Assembly: GCA_964532595.1 (NCBI GenBank)
Contig: CAZHIQ010000002.1
Span: 124,001-188,000, forward strand
DNA from: Chryseosolibacter sp964532595
Lineage (GTDB): Bacteria > Bacteroidota > Bacteroidia > Cytophagales > Cyclobacteriaceae
Direction: 5' to 3'
DNA length: 64,000 nucleotides
Under the pieces are notes generated by a model. That model searched no databases and was not told the origin of the DNA. It was given only the letters and a program-made list of their open reading frames with translations. A program made the translations under genes and the position numbers. Below, in pieces: positions 50,408 to 58,424 of this stretch (its first letter is position 1; every line of letters begins with the position of its first letter).

Positions 50408-51811
50408 CTAGAACTCTGCGGCACCTGCGTCAAGGGATGCTCCTTTGAGTCGAGGGGATTTGTAGAAGTCTTGCTGGATATTGAAGACCGCTTGATCCTT
50501 TCCGAAGTCTATCGCCGGTGATGAAGGCTTTAGACGATAGTTGTCAGCACCAGGATTAAGCAGGTGTAGTTCATCAACTGTTTCTGTAAGGAGGTTGTTG
50601 CTTTTCGTCAGGCTCACGGCCGAACTGGCGCTGATATGGGATCGTGTACCGGGGTTCGCAATAATATTATTTATTACAACATTCATTTCGACTTCATCCG
50701 TGTACAATTTGATTCCATCGCCTTTGGGGCTAAGGATTGTGTTGTTGATGAACATGAATCCCTTACCTGGTGTGTAGCGCTCATCAGCGAATATACCGTT
50801 TGATCCCGCATTGACGATGATGTTGTTATAGGTGACGTTGTCGCCAATACCCATCATGATGATTCCGTTTCCAGGTCCGTTTTTGATGAGGTTGTTGTAT
50901 AACAAACCACCTGTTCCTGAACCGATCTGAATCCCGTTGTTTTGGTATTGTTTATTGGCCGTGCCGTAGTTGTGAATGGTATTGTCAAAGATCTCTGTCC
51001 CTTCAATCGCACATCCGACCTGAATTGCCTCCCATCCCGTGTTCTTAAGCACATTGCTGTAGATCTTGAGGTTCTTGATTTCGTGCGGTAGACGTACGCC
51101 ACAATCACGGGTCATGCCACCCCAGAATGAGTTGCCGATGTAGAATCCTTCTCCACCCACGTCGTGAACGTAATTGTGATGAAGAAAGACGTCGTACATG
51201 GTGAAGTTTCCGCGGATAGTTTTGTTGTCACAAGTGGGGTCGGTCTTCGCCATGATTCCCGCGAATCCTGTCTTGAAGACTTCGACGTGATCCACTTCAA
51301 AGTTGGTGCTGAGACCGTCGAGCTTGATTCCCATCTCGCCTCCTTGTACGCGGATGCCATAGAAGCCGTCTGCGTTACCTCCGGTAATGCGGAAGTGCTT
51401 GCTGTATTCGGTACGTATTGCGTGCCAGCGATTTGTTGCAACGATATTGGCAGTACCGCCGCAGTTCCGGATAATGATAGGATTTCCGGGGCTTCCTTCG
51501 AGGTTCTTAAATATGAGACTTCCGTATTTGATTTCGCTGCTGAGGCCAATGACATCTCCTGCCTTCAGCCCAAGAGCTTTCCCATCTATTACTTCAACGC
51601 CAGCGGGCACTACATAGGTACAGGATTCACAGGCAAGGGGGATAGTGTCTGCAGGCGAGTTCGCGTCTCCAGGCATACCCAGACTGTCAGCGGGTATCGG
51701 CTGAAGATACGCGGGTAGTACTTCTTCATGTGAACATTGAGTGAAAAATGCGCAAGCGACAATTGCGAAGACAAGCGTGCGCAACGCCGTTAGGGTGTTT
51801 TTTTTCGTCAT
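50408..51811 (-). CDS. Right-handed parallel beta-helix lipoprotein with N-terminal C-x-x-C module (paralogue 1)
   Basis: The 467-residue product has a lipoprotein signal (FFTQC, Cys26), a linker, then a module (about residues 58-115) with ACESCTYVVP (Cys61, Cys64), VIDGKALGLKAGDVIGL, YGSLIFKNLEG and PIIIRNCGG. Residues 115-450 form a right-handed parallel beta-helix of many short N-rich coils (HHNYVHDVGGEGFYIGN, NNLIKNGPGNGIIMMGIGDNVTYNNIIVNAGSNGIFAD). It ends in the DAGAAEF tail common to such proteins. The fold suggests carbohydrate binding or cleavage, but a polysaccharide lyase/hydrolase active site cannot be pinned. Its neighbours at 52236 and 54664 share the module; it has its own terminator. 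Confidence 0.85.
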   Translation of the reverse strand: MTKKNTLTALRTLVFAIVACAFFTQCSHEEVLPAYLQPIPADSLGMPGDANSPADTIPLACESCTYVVPAGVEVIDGKALGLKAGDVIGLSSEIKYGSLIFKNLEGSPGNPIIIRNCGGTANIVATNRWHAIRTEYSKHFRITGGNADGFYGIRVQGGEMGIKLDGLSTNFEVDHVEVFKTGFAGIMAKTDPTCDNKTIRGNFTMYDVFLHHNYVHDVGGEGFYIGNSFWGGMTRDCGVRLPHEIKNLKIYSNVLKNTGWEAIQVGCAIEGTEIFDNTIHNYGTANKQYQNNGIQIGSGTGGLLYNNLIKNGPGNGIIMMGIGDNVTYNNIIVNAGSNGIFADERYTPGKGFMFINNTILSPKGDGIKLYTDEVEMNVVINNIIANPGTRSHISASSAVSLTKSNNLLTETVDELHLLNPGADNYRLKPSSPAIDFGKDQAVFNIQQDFYKSPRLKGASLDAGAAEF

Positions 51812-52187
51812 CCTTGGTACAGGTTAGGTGGCACAGCCTTCGACGAATGCAGGGCTGTTGCCGGGTTAGATAATCTTATTCGATTAATGCATCCTAGACT
51901 TATCTACTTGCTCGCGCTTTCGATGATGCAAAGGAAGGACGTCTCAACGGCAATTTCGAGACAGTGAGCCTGCTTCGGGAAGACATGTAAGAAAGTAGGT
52001 GCCTTCAGCGACGATTGGCGCTCTTGGGAGTTGTATTGATTCAGGTTAACGACTACGAGCGTTAGGCTGCGATGAATAGAGACGGACGACGACCATTCGT
52101 CGATCTATCAAAACAAATGGGCTTGTTTTTGAGGGGCATTAATGAAAATCGCACGTGTTTAAACAGCTATAGAATTCGACTTGAAAA
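51812..52187. other. 376-base gap in front of beta-helix paralogue 1
   Basis: The stretch between the paralogue 1 start and the terminator of paralogue 2 contains no supported gene, repeat or RNA. It presumably holds the promoter of paralogue 1, but only a one-mismatch -7 box (TTCCTTTG, read leftwards) is present, too weak to annotate. Confidence 0.4.
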
Positions 52188-52226
52188 ACGTCAGGTGGGA
52201 AGTTCTGCGAACTCCCCACCTGACGT
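52181..52226 (-). terminator. Terminator of beta-helix paralogue 2
   Basis: Read leftwards, an 18-bp stem with one mismatch (arms 52226-52209 and 52205-52188, from ACGTCAGGTGG to its complement) and a three-base loop is followed by T bases. It is ten bases after the stop at 52236. Confidence 0.85.
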
Positions 52227-52235
52227 CATAGCTGC

Positions 52236-54287
52236 TTAGGGGGCGTTTCCTTCAAGTACCCTGACAAGCATGTTGTCTGAAGCGCTTGCGCCATTATCAT
52301 CAGTGACGGTAAGACGGAGGAAATACCGGCCCGGCTGACTCGCAATGAGTGTGGGGGTCGCCGACGCACTGTTGAGAATTTGTGACGGAGGGCCACTGTA
52401 CTGTGTCCATTCGTATTTTACGATCTTTCCATCGACGTCGTTGCCGCTTCCCTGGAGGGTCACGGTATTTGCGGGCCAGTAGAGCGTTATGTCTTGACCG
52501 GCATTGGCAGTGGGTTCTATGTTGGCTCGCGGAGAAGTGGATGCTGTTACGCGTACTAATACATTATCGAAGGCCGTAGCGCCCTTGTCGTCAGTAACCG
52601 TGAGACGGAAGAAATAGCGTCCTTCTTCCGGCAGGGTGATCGCTGTCGCTGGTGAATTCGGACTAGCTATTGTAGCCACTGCTCCACCGTACTGAGACCA
52701 TTGGTATTTTACGATTTCACCGTCGCTGTCAGTTCCACGACCGGCGAGAATGACAGAGTTCACAGGGAGTTCTATGGTTTGATCCCGTCCGGCAAATGCT
52801 TCAGGCGAGGCATTGTCGGGTGCGGTTACTTCGTCGCCATCATCTTCTCCTGGGTCGACCTGGTCTCCCGGATTCGGGGCCGTTTTCTGGAGTTCTACAG
52901 CGCCAATATCGGTACGGGTACCGGCAACTCGCGCCTGGTTGTAAAAGTCAACATTGATACGGTGATACTTTGAGACGTCGGCACCCCGGTCGATCACGGG
53001 TGAGTTGCTCTTCATGCGGAAGTTTCCGGCTTTTCGGTTCTCGATGAGCAAGGAATCGGTATGATGCGTGAAGAAGTTGTCGCTCATTGTGATTTTTACA
53101 CTGTTGTTGAGCTTTTTGACGAATACACCGCTGCCCGGCTTTGTGATGATGTTGTTGATAAAAACGTTTTCGGGGACGAGCTCTGCGTAGATGCGTAGAC
53201 CGTCCGAGTTGGGCTCGATGATCGTATTGTTGAGAAACACAAACCCTCGTCCCGGGGTGTCACGCTCGTCAGCGAAGATTCCGAAGTTCCCGGCGTTTTC
53301 AATGATGTTGTTGAAGATGACGTTGTCGCCGATGCCGAACATCATAATACCATTACCCGTTCCTCCCTGAATCAGGTTGTTATAAAGGAGTCCGCCGGTA
53401 CCCGAGCTTACCTGTATGCCATTGTTCTGTGCTGACTGGTTTCTTACTCCATAGTCGCGAACAATGTTGCTGTGGATACTTGCGCCTTTTGTGGCGCAGC
53501 CGAGTTGAATGGCTTCCCATCCCGTGCGTTCGACGATGTTGTGGTGGATTTCAATGTTGTGTATTTCGTGAGGGAGTTTCACGCCGCAATCAGTCTGCAT
53601 GCCACCCCAAAAGGAGTTCCCGGCATAGATACCCTCGCCTCCTGTTTCGGTGATGTGGTTGTGGTGGATACGCACATTTTTCATTACAAAGTTTTCACGC
53701 CAGGTTGCAGGATCGCAGTTCGGATCAGTCTTCGTCATGATTCCAGCGAATCCCGATTTCTCGATCGCGAGGTGGTCTATTTCTACATCAGTAGAGAGGC
53801 CGCCGATGGCTACCCCGAGATGTCCCTGGTGTACGCGGATACCGTACACCCCATCGGTGTCTCCGCCCGTAATACGGAAGTGTCGACTGCGACGAGCCGT
53901 GATTGCGTATGACCTGCCTGTGGCATCGATGAGAGCAGTTCCTCCGCAGTTGCGTATAATGATAGGGTTGTCAGCGGTACCCTCAAGGTCTTCGAGTATA
54001 AGCGCGTGATACGATTTCGACGCGTCAAGGCAGATTACATCCCCGGGTTTGAGACCGAGGACTTTTCCATTAATGATATTTTTCTTGGGCTCAACAACAT
54101 GTGTACATTCAGCACACGTGATTGTGCCGCTCGTCTGGGCACTATGCATTTCAGCGGCTACCATCCGGTCGGCTGTTTCAAGGAGTAATGAGTCAGAGGA
54201 ACAACGGATTCCGAGAAGTGCGAGGGTAAAGAGAATGATGGTGTGTTTTGCTCTCCGTTTGAGACTGTGGCTTTTGTTAATCTTCAT
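52236..54287 (-). CDS. Right-handed parallel beta-helix lipoprotein with C-x-x-C module and two PKD domains (paralogue 2)
   Basis: The 683-residue product has a lipoprotein signal (ALLGIRC, Cys29). The shared module follows, with ITCAECTHVVE (Cys58, Cys61), IINGKVLGLKPGDVICL, YHALILEDLEG and PIIIRNCGG. A beta-helix nearly parallel in sequence to paralogue 1 comes next (HHNHITETGGEGIYAGN, GNGIMMFGIGDNVIFNNIIENAGNFGIFAD). An acidic, proline-rich linker (about residues 475-495) leads to two PKD domains (PEAFAGRDQTIELPVN...YFFRLTVTDDKGATAFDN and PTANAGQDITLYWPAN...YFLRLTVTDDNGASASDN). I chose the ATG at 54287; an upstream in-frame start lacks a signal peptide. PKD domains suggest polysaccharide or surface contact. 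Confidence 0.87.
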   Translation of the reverse strand: MKINKSHSLKRRAKHTIILFTLALLGIRCSSDSLLLETADRMVAAEMHSAQTSGTITCAECTHVVEPKKNIINGKVLGLKPGDVICLDASKSYHALILEDLEGTADNPIIIRNCGGTALIDATGRSYAITARRSRHFRITGGDTDGVYGIRVHQGHLGVAIGGLSTDVEIDHLAIEKSGFAGIMTKTDPNCDPATWRENFVMKNVRIHHNHITETGGEGIYAGNSFWGGMQTDCGVKLPHEIHNIEIHHNIVERTGWEAIQLGCATKGASIHSNIVRDYGVRNQSAQNNGIQVSSGTGGLLYNNLIQGGTGNGIMMFGIGDNVIFNNIIENAGNFGIFADERDTPGRGFVFLNNTIIEPNSDGLRIYAELVPENVFINNIITKPGSGVFVKKLNNSVKITMSDNFFTHHTDSLLIENRKAGNFRMKSNSPVIDRGADVSKYHRINVDFYNQARVAGTRTDIGAVELQKTAPNPGDQVDPGEDDGDEVTAPDNASPEAFAGRDQTIELPVNSVILAGRGTDSDGEIVKYQWSQYGGAVATIASPNSPATAITLPEEGRYFFRLTVTDDKGATAFDNVLVRVTASTSPRANIEPTANAGQDITLYWPANTVTLQGSGNDVDGKIVKYEWTQYSGPPSQILNSASATPTLIASQPGRYFLRLTVTDDNGASASDNMLVRVLEGNAP

Positions 54288-54610
54288 TTGGGCAATAAGG
54301 AATTGATCCGGTGCGTAATGGCCGCCTCCGGAAAGTGGGGTTGAACAGTGAAGATTAAGCAATCACAGACAGCGGGACCCAGGTGTTACGACATCATAGG
54401 CAATTGCTGTTTTTGTGGATGTGCAAAATTGTCGCTCAAAGCGACATAAAACATAACAAAGATTGCTGCTTTCTCAGGTGTGTAAGGACGGCAGGTATTT
54501 GCATTGCTGGTAGCGCAACCGCGGTTCAGTATTGCACTCTGCAGCGAGAGGTGAGGGAGAAGGGCTGATCAAGCGGTTGATAGATTGAGGAAGATGATTC
54601 GTAAAAACAC
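54288..54610. other. 323-base gap in front of beta-helix paralogue 2
   Basis: It contains no supported gene. The only structure I see is the short perfect inverted repeat at 54430-54446. It must contain the promoter of paralogue 2, but no TAnnTTTG match is present at a sensible position. Confidence 0.4.
54430..54446. repeat. Perfect inverted repeat TGTCGCT-CAA-AGCGACA
   Basis: Two 7-base arms with a 3-base centre lie about 145 bases upstream of the paralogue 2 start. There is no T run, so it is a candidate operator or mRNA structure rather than a terminator. It is not repeated before the two other paralogues. Confidence 0.35.
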
Positions 54611-54633
54611 AAAAAAACCGCCGGTGGCGGTTT
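54611..54633 (-). terminator. Terminator of paralogue 3
   Basis: Read leftwards, AAACCGCC (54633-54626) pairs with GGCGGTTT (54622-54615) around three bases and runs into a T tract. It is about 30 bases after the stop at 54664. Confidence 0.82.
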
Positions 54634-54663
54634 CTTTATTAACGGGGAATATGTTGTTAGTGA

Positions 54664-55032
54664 TTATTGGAAGGAGGCGCTACCTATGGTGATCGGTTTG
54701 GTTTCACTGCCAACAAGATTGACAAACTCAATGTCGCCATACTTACGGGCAGCGTCAAGGCAAATGACAGCGCCGGGTTTCAGACCGAGCTTTTCACCAT
54801 CGACGATATCAACATCTTCGGGTACGACATAGGAGCAGGTCTTGCAGTCGGCCACATCCTTATAGGAGGTGTACACTCCTGTGATAGTCATGGCACCCTG
54901 CAGACTCGTCGCTTCAGTTGCCGCCGGTTGTGCCTCCCGGGGAGTAATTTCTTCTTCAGAACAGCTGGAAACGGAAACGACCAGCGCGGCCGCGCATAGC
55001 GCTTGGGGGATGAGTGATGCGATTTTTTTCAT
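54664..55032 (-). CDS. Short lipoprotein with the C-x-x-C module only (paralogue 3, no beta-helix)
   Basis: The 122-residue product has a lipoprotein signal (VSVSSC, Cys24) and the same module as its two neighbours: DCKTCSYVVPEDVDI (Cys63, Cys66), VDGEKLGLKPGAVICL, YGDIEFVNLVG and KPITIG. It stops seven residues after the position where the others read PIIIRNCGG and enter the beta-helix. The stop is clean and a terminator follows directly, so it is a finished short gene rather than a frame interrupted in the middle. It may be an old truncated copy or a free-standing module. The chosen ATG gives a proper signal peptide. Confidence 0.8.
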   Translation of the reverse strand: MKKIASLIPQALCAAALVVSVSSCSEEEITPREAQPAATEATSLQGAMTITGVYTSYKDVADCKTCSYVVPEDVDIVDGEKLGLKPGAVICLDAARKYGDIEFVNLVGSETKPITIGSASFQ

Positions 55033-55266
55033 AAGAATTAGTTGTCGGTCGGTTATGCGCCTGATAGGCGAGCAAAAAAATGTTTGTGGATTAACCTGCG
55101 GCAAAGAAATAAAGAAACGATGGAGATCTTAGTGCATGAAATGATCGTCGGCTGATCAAACAGATGACTTGCGGTTTTGTTCGATGAGCTAATGAACGAA
55201 TGTTTCTGCCTTTAAAAAGCTGGCGCATTGAAGCGGGTGTTAGCCCTACGTCCTGGAGACAAATAT

Positions 55267-55299
55267 GTAAAAAGGGCTATGGTTATCCATAGCCCCTTT
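55267..55299 (-). terminator. Terminator of the Calx-beta lipoprotein gene (end of the SusCD locus)
   Basis: Read leftwards, GGGCTATGG (55295-55287) pairs with CCATAGCCC (55282-55274) around a four-base loop, followed by five T. It closes the leftward SusCD locus. Confidence 0.85.
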
Positions 55300-55303
55300 T
55301 CGT

Positions 55304-56647
55304 TTACTTGAACGCCCGCGGACGTATTGTGCTTTGCCGCTTGAGGTAGGAAGGCCCGCTCAAGGTGCGTGTGCGGCTGCCAGAGGCCGGCACCATTATC
55401 TCGCTGAAGTCGGTGTACTCACCGTTCACGATTCGGAAGGTTTGTACGATCGCTGGCAGATTTGCCGCTGTCCATTGGAATCTGTTAGCGGCTGTGTAGG
55501 TGGCTGTGAAGATGTCGCGATCGCCGATACCTTCAACCTCACCATCTACGAAATCGGCGAAGTGTACTTCGAAATCGAGCGGGTCGGCATTGCCGTCATA
55601 ATAGTTGTAACTCATGCCAAAGGTAAAGTCTTCCATTGCGTCGGTCAGGATGTAGGGAAGGAAGACAATCTCCACGTCGGTCCCGGCGGTAGCTGACAGG
55701 GCCGACAGCGCCAGGTTTTCGGCATCGGGCCCGGACCAAAGGAAGAGATCCATGTCGACCCCCTGTGCAGCCGCTTCGTCTAACCACACCAGTGCAATTA
55801 CCTTTCCGTTTTGCTGCAGAACAGTGATTTCAATGGAAGCACGCTCGCCGATCGCAATGCCGGGGGATGGCTGCAAGGTAAATTCGATGATTTCATCATC
55901 CTCGAAGAGAAGGTCAGTGTACACCCATAACTCGATGGCTGCTGACGTTTCTCCGGCCGGAATTTCCAGTTCTCCCGCTACTCCGTGTATGTGATAGTCG
56001 TAGTACATGGGGGGTATGTTGTCATTATGGCCTGTCAGACTATCCAGCGCGTTGCCGTCGATGGTGTAGGATAGCTTCAGGTCGGTCGGAGCGGGTTTGT
56101 CCAATTGGACAACGACTTGTATGAGCCCCTCAAAGTCGTCGTCCTCGTTTATCGTCATGGTGGCCGCGGCAAAGGAAGCCGTTAGTTGAGGGTCGTCGCT
56201 GGTAATCGTAATGACGAACTCGCTGGCGTCGCCAATCTGAACATCGCCTGTATTCGTATCTATTATCCGAAGAACGATGGTTTCGTTTTCTTCGTAGATA
56301 TTGTCATTCATGATGGTGATATTGATAGTGCCTTCTGTGCTGCCGGCCGGGATGCTCACCACGCCATGCGTGCCCTCTATCTGGTAGTCTGCTGCCGCGG
56401 TACCGACCTTGTCCTGGTCGCTCGCTGTGCCGCTAACGGAATATTCGATATTGAGATCTTTCCCGTAGGCTCGGTTTAATTCGACGCCGACGGAGATGGT
56501 TCCATCGTTTTCACTTACTGTCATTGAGGTACCTGAGAACGCTACCGTGATTCGCGGCGCCGGGTCATCTTTGCCACAGGAAATAATGCCGGCAGCTATA
56601 CAAGTTATCAGGGCGGGGCGTAGGAGTAGTCTGCTGAGCTTCTTCAT
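55304..56647 (-). CDS. Calx-beta domain lipoprotein
   Basis: The 447-residue product has a lipoprotein signal (AAGIISC, Cys24) and two Calx-beta domains. The first (about residues 33-145) shows VAFSGTSMTVSENDGTISVGVELN...IPAGSTEGTINITIMNDNIYEENETIVLRI; the second (about 150-280) shows ATMTINEDDDFEGLIQVVVQL...IPAGETSAAIELWVYTDLLFEDDEIIEFTL. A C-terminal domain of about 165 residues is unassigned, with VIALVWLDEAAAQGVDMDLFLWSG resembling choice-of-anchor or DUF domains. Calx-beta domains bind calcium and occur in surface proteins. It is the last gene of the SusC-SusD-metallohydrolase-DUF4302 series, 40 bases after the DUF4302 gene. Confidence 0.87.
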   Translation of the reverse strand: MKKLSRLLLRPALITCIAAGIISCGKDDPAPRITVAFSGTSMTVSENDGTISVGVELNRAYGKDLNIEYSVSGTASDQDKVGTAAADYQIEGTHGVVSIPAGSTEGTINITIMNDNIYEENETIVLRIIDTNTGDVQIGDASEFVITITSDDPQLTASFAAATMTINEDDDFEGLIQVVVQLDKPAPTDLKLSYTIDGNALDSLTGHNDNIPPMYYDYHIHGVAGELEIPAGETSAAIELWVYTDLLFEDDEIIEFTLQPSPGIAIGERASIEITVLQQNGKVIALVWLDEAAAQGVDMDLFLWSGPDAENLALSALSATAGTDVEIVFLPYILTDAMEDFTFGMSYNYYDGNADPLDFEVHFADFVDGEVEGIGDRDIFTATYTAANRFQWTAANLPAIVQTFRIVNGEYTDFSEIMVPASGSRTRTLSGPSYLKRQSTIRPRAFK

Positions 56648-56687
56648 GGTGTTGGTTTTAGGATTTATGAATTGCCGGGCAAGGTTG

Positions 56688-57594
56688 TTAGTTAGCATCA
56701 ATAAAGACAAAGCTCCAACCCGTGCACGGGTTATGGAACTCGAAAATTCCTGTGTTAATTCGGAATACGTAAGTCTGGTCACCCTCAGTAAGCGCGTCGA
56801 GATACGTATAGATATTGGCCACATTAGTCGCGCTGGTCGGAGCATTAAAAATGGAAATGTCGGGTTCGAAGTTGAAGATGATCTGATTATCATTCAACAC
56901 GGGGGTAAACTCGCGCAACGCAAAAGTGATTGTATTATCGGGGTTTCGGATGACAAATCCGATGCCGAACAGCTTGTCTCCTCCACCCAGCTCGAAGTTG
57001 TAATACAGATGCATTTCCAAGGCGCCGGTGATGTCGTTCGTGATCCGGTTTACCGCGGAGAATCCACCTTCAAATACGTACTCCAAGGGACTGAAGTAAA
57101 AATCCGATTCCTGCGCAAAGGTATTCCCACTAACATCGAGAAGGGTTGATTCCAGTGTTATAGATTCGTTCGAGGAAGTGGTTCCTGTATAGTTGTGTGA
57201 GGTAAGGGGTTCAGCGCATGCGCCGAGAGTGCTTTGACCCTCATCGAGTAACCGGATACTTCTGATGGTTGCGGCGTTTCCGAACAGGGTTCGGTTAAAC
57301 GGCGTTTCGAGAACCAGAGAGTCTCCCTTCAGGTAGTACGTCGTAGAAAAGTTGACGCTCTGTCGCGTGGCTGTATTGCTTTTCAGCGATGCCGCGTTGA
57401 ACGTTACGGTGCGATGTAACTGGTTCATGGTAAGATACAGTGCCAGGTCTTTATCTGTATAAGAAAGGCGGAAGGATGGAAATACTTTGTTCAGGTCTCC
57501 ACCCATACGCTCCAGCTGCTGTGCGATGGGGGTACCGAGTAGTGTTTCGGCGGTAGGAGGGGCGGGAACGAAGACAATAATGTCACGAGGTCTG
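56688..57594 (-). CDS. DUF4302 family lipoprotein, 5' part lost in the scaffold gap
   Basis: The last 301 residues are visible, entering from the N gap. The sequence has RLSYTDKDLALYLTMNQLHRTVTFNAAS, TYYLKGDSLVLETPF, EYVFEGGFSAVNRITNDITGALEMHLYYNF, GGGDKLFGIGFVIRN and a closing PCTGWSFVFIDAN. This matches my recollection of DUF4302, an unknown-function family encoded next to TonB-linked zinc metallohydrolases in Bacteroidota. About 130 N-terminal residues, with the lipobox, are presumably in the gap. The C-terminal domain has a beta-barrel look. Confidence 0.7.
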
Positions 57595-57694
57595 NNNNNN
57601 NNNNNNNNNNNNNNNNNNNNNNNNNNNNNNNNNNNNNNNNNNNNNNNNNNNNNNNNNNNNNNNNNNNNNNNNNNNNNNNNNNNNNNNNNNNNNN
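57595..57694. other. Scaffold gap, exactly 100 N
   Basis: A run of 100 N, the customary placeholder for unknown length. It removes the 3' end of the metallohydrolase gene and the 5' end of the DUF4302 gene. Judging by the usual lengths of both families the real gap is nearer 500 bases than 100. Confidence 0.98.
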
Positions 57695-58422
57695 CAATTA
57701 GGCTCGTCTTCGAGGTAATCTTCGAAAAAGTCAGGATAGTACAGCAGAAACGCCACAAGTTCAGCAAAATCTTCATTATAGCTGCTGGTGGCATAAGGGG
57801 ATACATAACCCCGCTTGAGGGCATCCTCGTCAGATAGGGTGTACCAGGAGCCAGCCGAAGTGTATCCCTCGGGCGAGATCTGCTGAAATCCGGGTGGTAG
57901 GTTATATCGTTGGTGAACGATGTGAGCAAACTCATGGTAGATCGTCCCGAGTTGTCGGAATACCCAATCCTCATTGTCTTCGTCGATAAAGTTGACTTCC
58001 GTAAGCGTGATCCGGGCACCTGCGTCGGCAGTGCCCAGCGTGACGGTTCCGTCGTTGTTGTACATAGGAGAACCCACCAGGACGATTTCGGCGGGTACAT
58101 GATTTCTGAAGAAACGATTCCCGTTTGCTACGTCCACAAACGGCTTGATCCAGTACTCGGTGAGGAACTCAAGCATAGGTTCGACGACATCGCGTTTGGG
58201 TGGCGTGACACGTTTGGTGCGATCGACGTAGCGATCTACATAACGGTACCGAACGGCGACTCCATAGGCATCGATAAAGTTTTTTTGGATGTACTGGTCA
58301 ATCGGATCATCGGAGTAGGGATGCTCGCGCACCGGAGCAGATACCTCTTCGTCGGGATAACACGATATAGCGATTGAGCAAACCGTCGCCAGAATGAGTC
58401 CGTATATCAGTTTCTTTTTCAT
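57695..58422 (-). CDS. Substrate-import-associated zinc metallohydrolase lipoprotein, 3' end lost in the gap
   Basis: The first 242 or so residues are visible. There is a lipoprotein signal (AISC, Cys21), the zinc motif HEFAH at residues 163-167 (H163, E164, H167) in YHEFAHIVHQRYNLPP, and, after SYNEDFAELVAFLLYYPDFF, the frame enters the gap. This arrangement matches the Bacteroidota lipoprotein family with an HExxH motif encoded beside SusC/SusD pairs (TIGR04549, putative zinc-binding metallopeptidases). It would act on a peptide or protein substrate before uptake. It lies two bases after susD. Confidence 0.87.
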
Positions 58423-58424
58423 GA

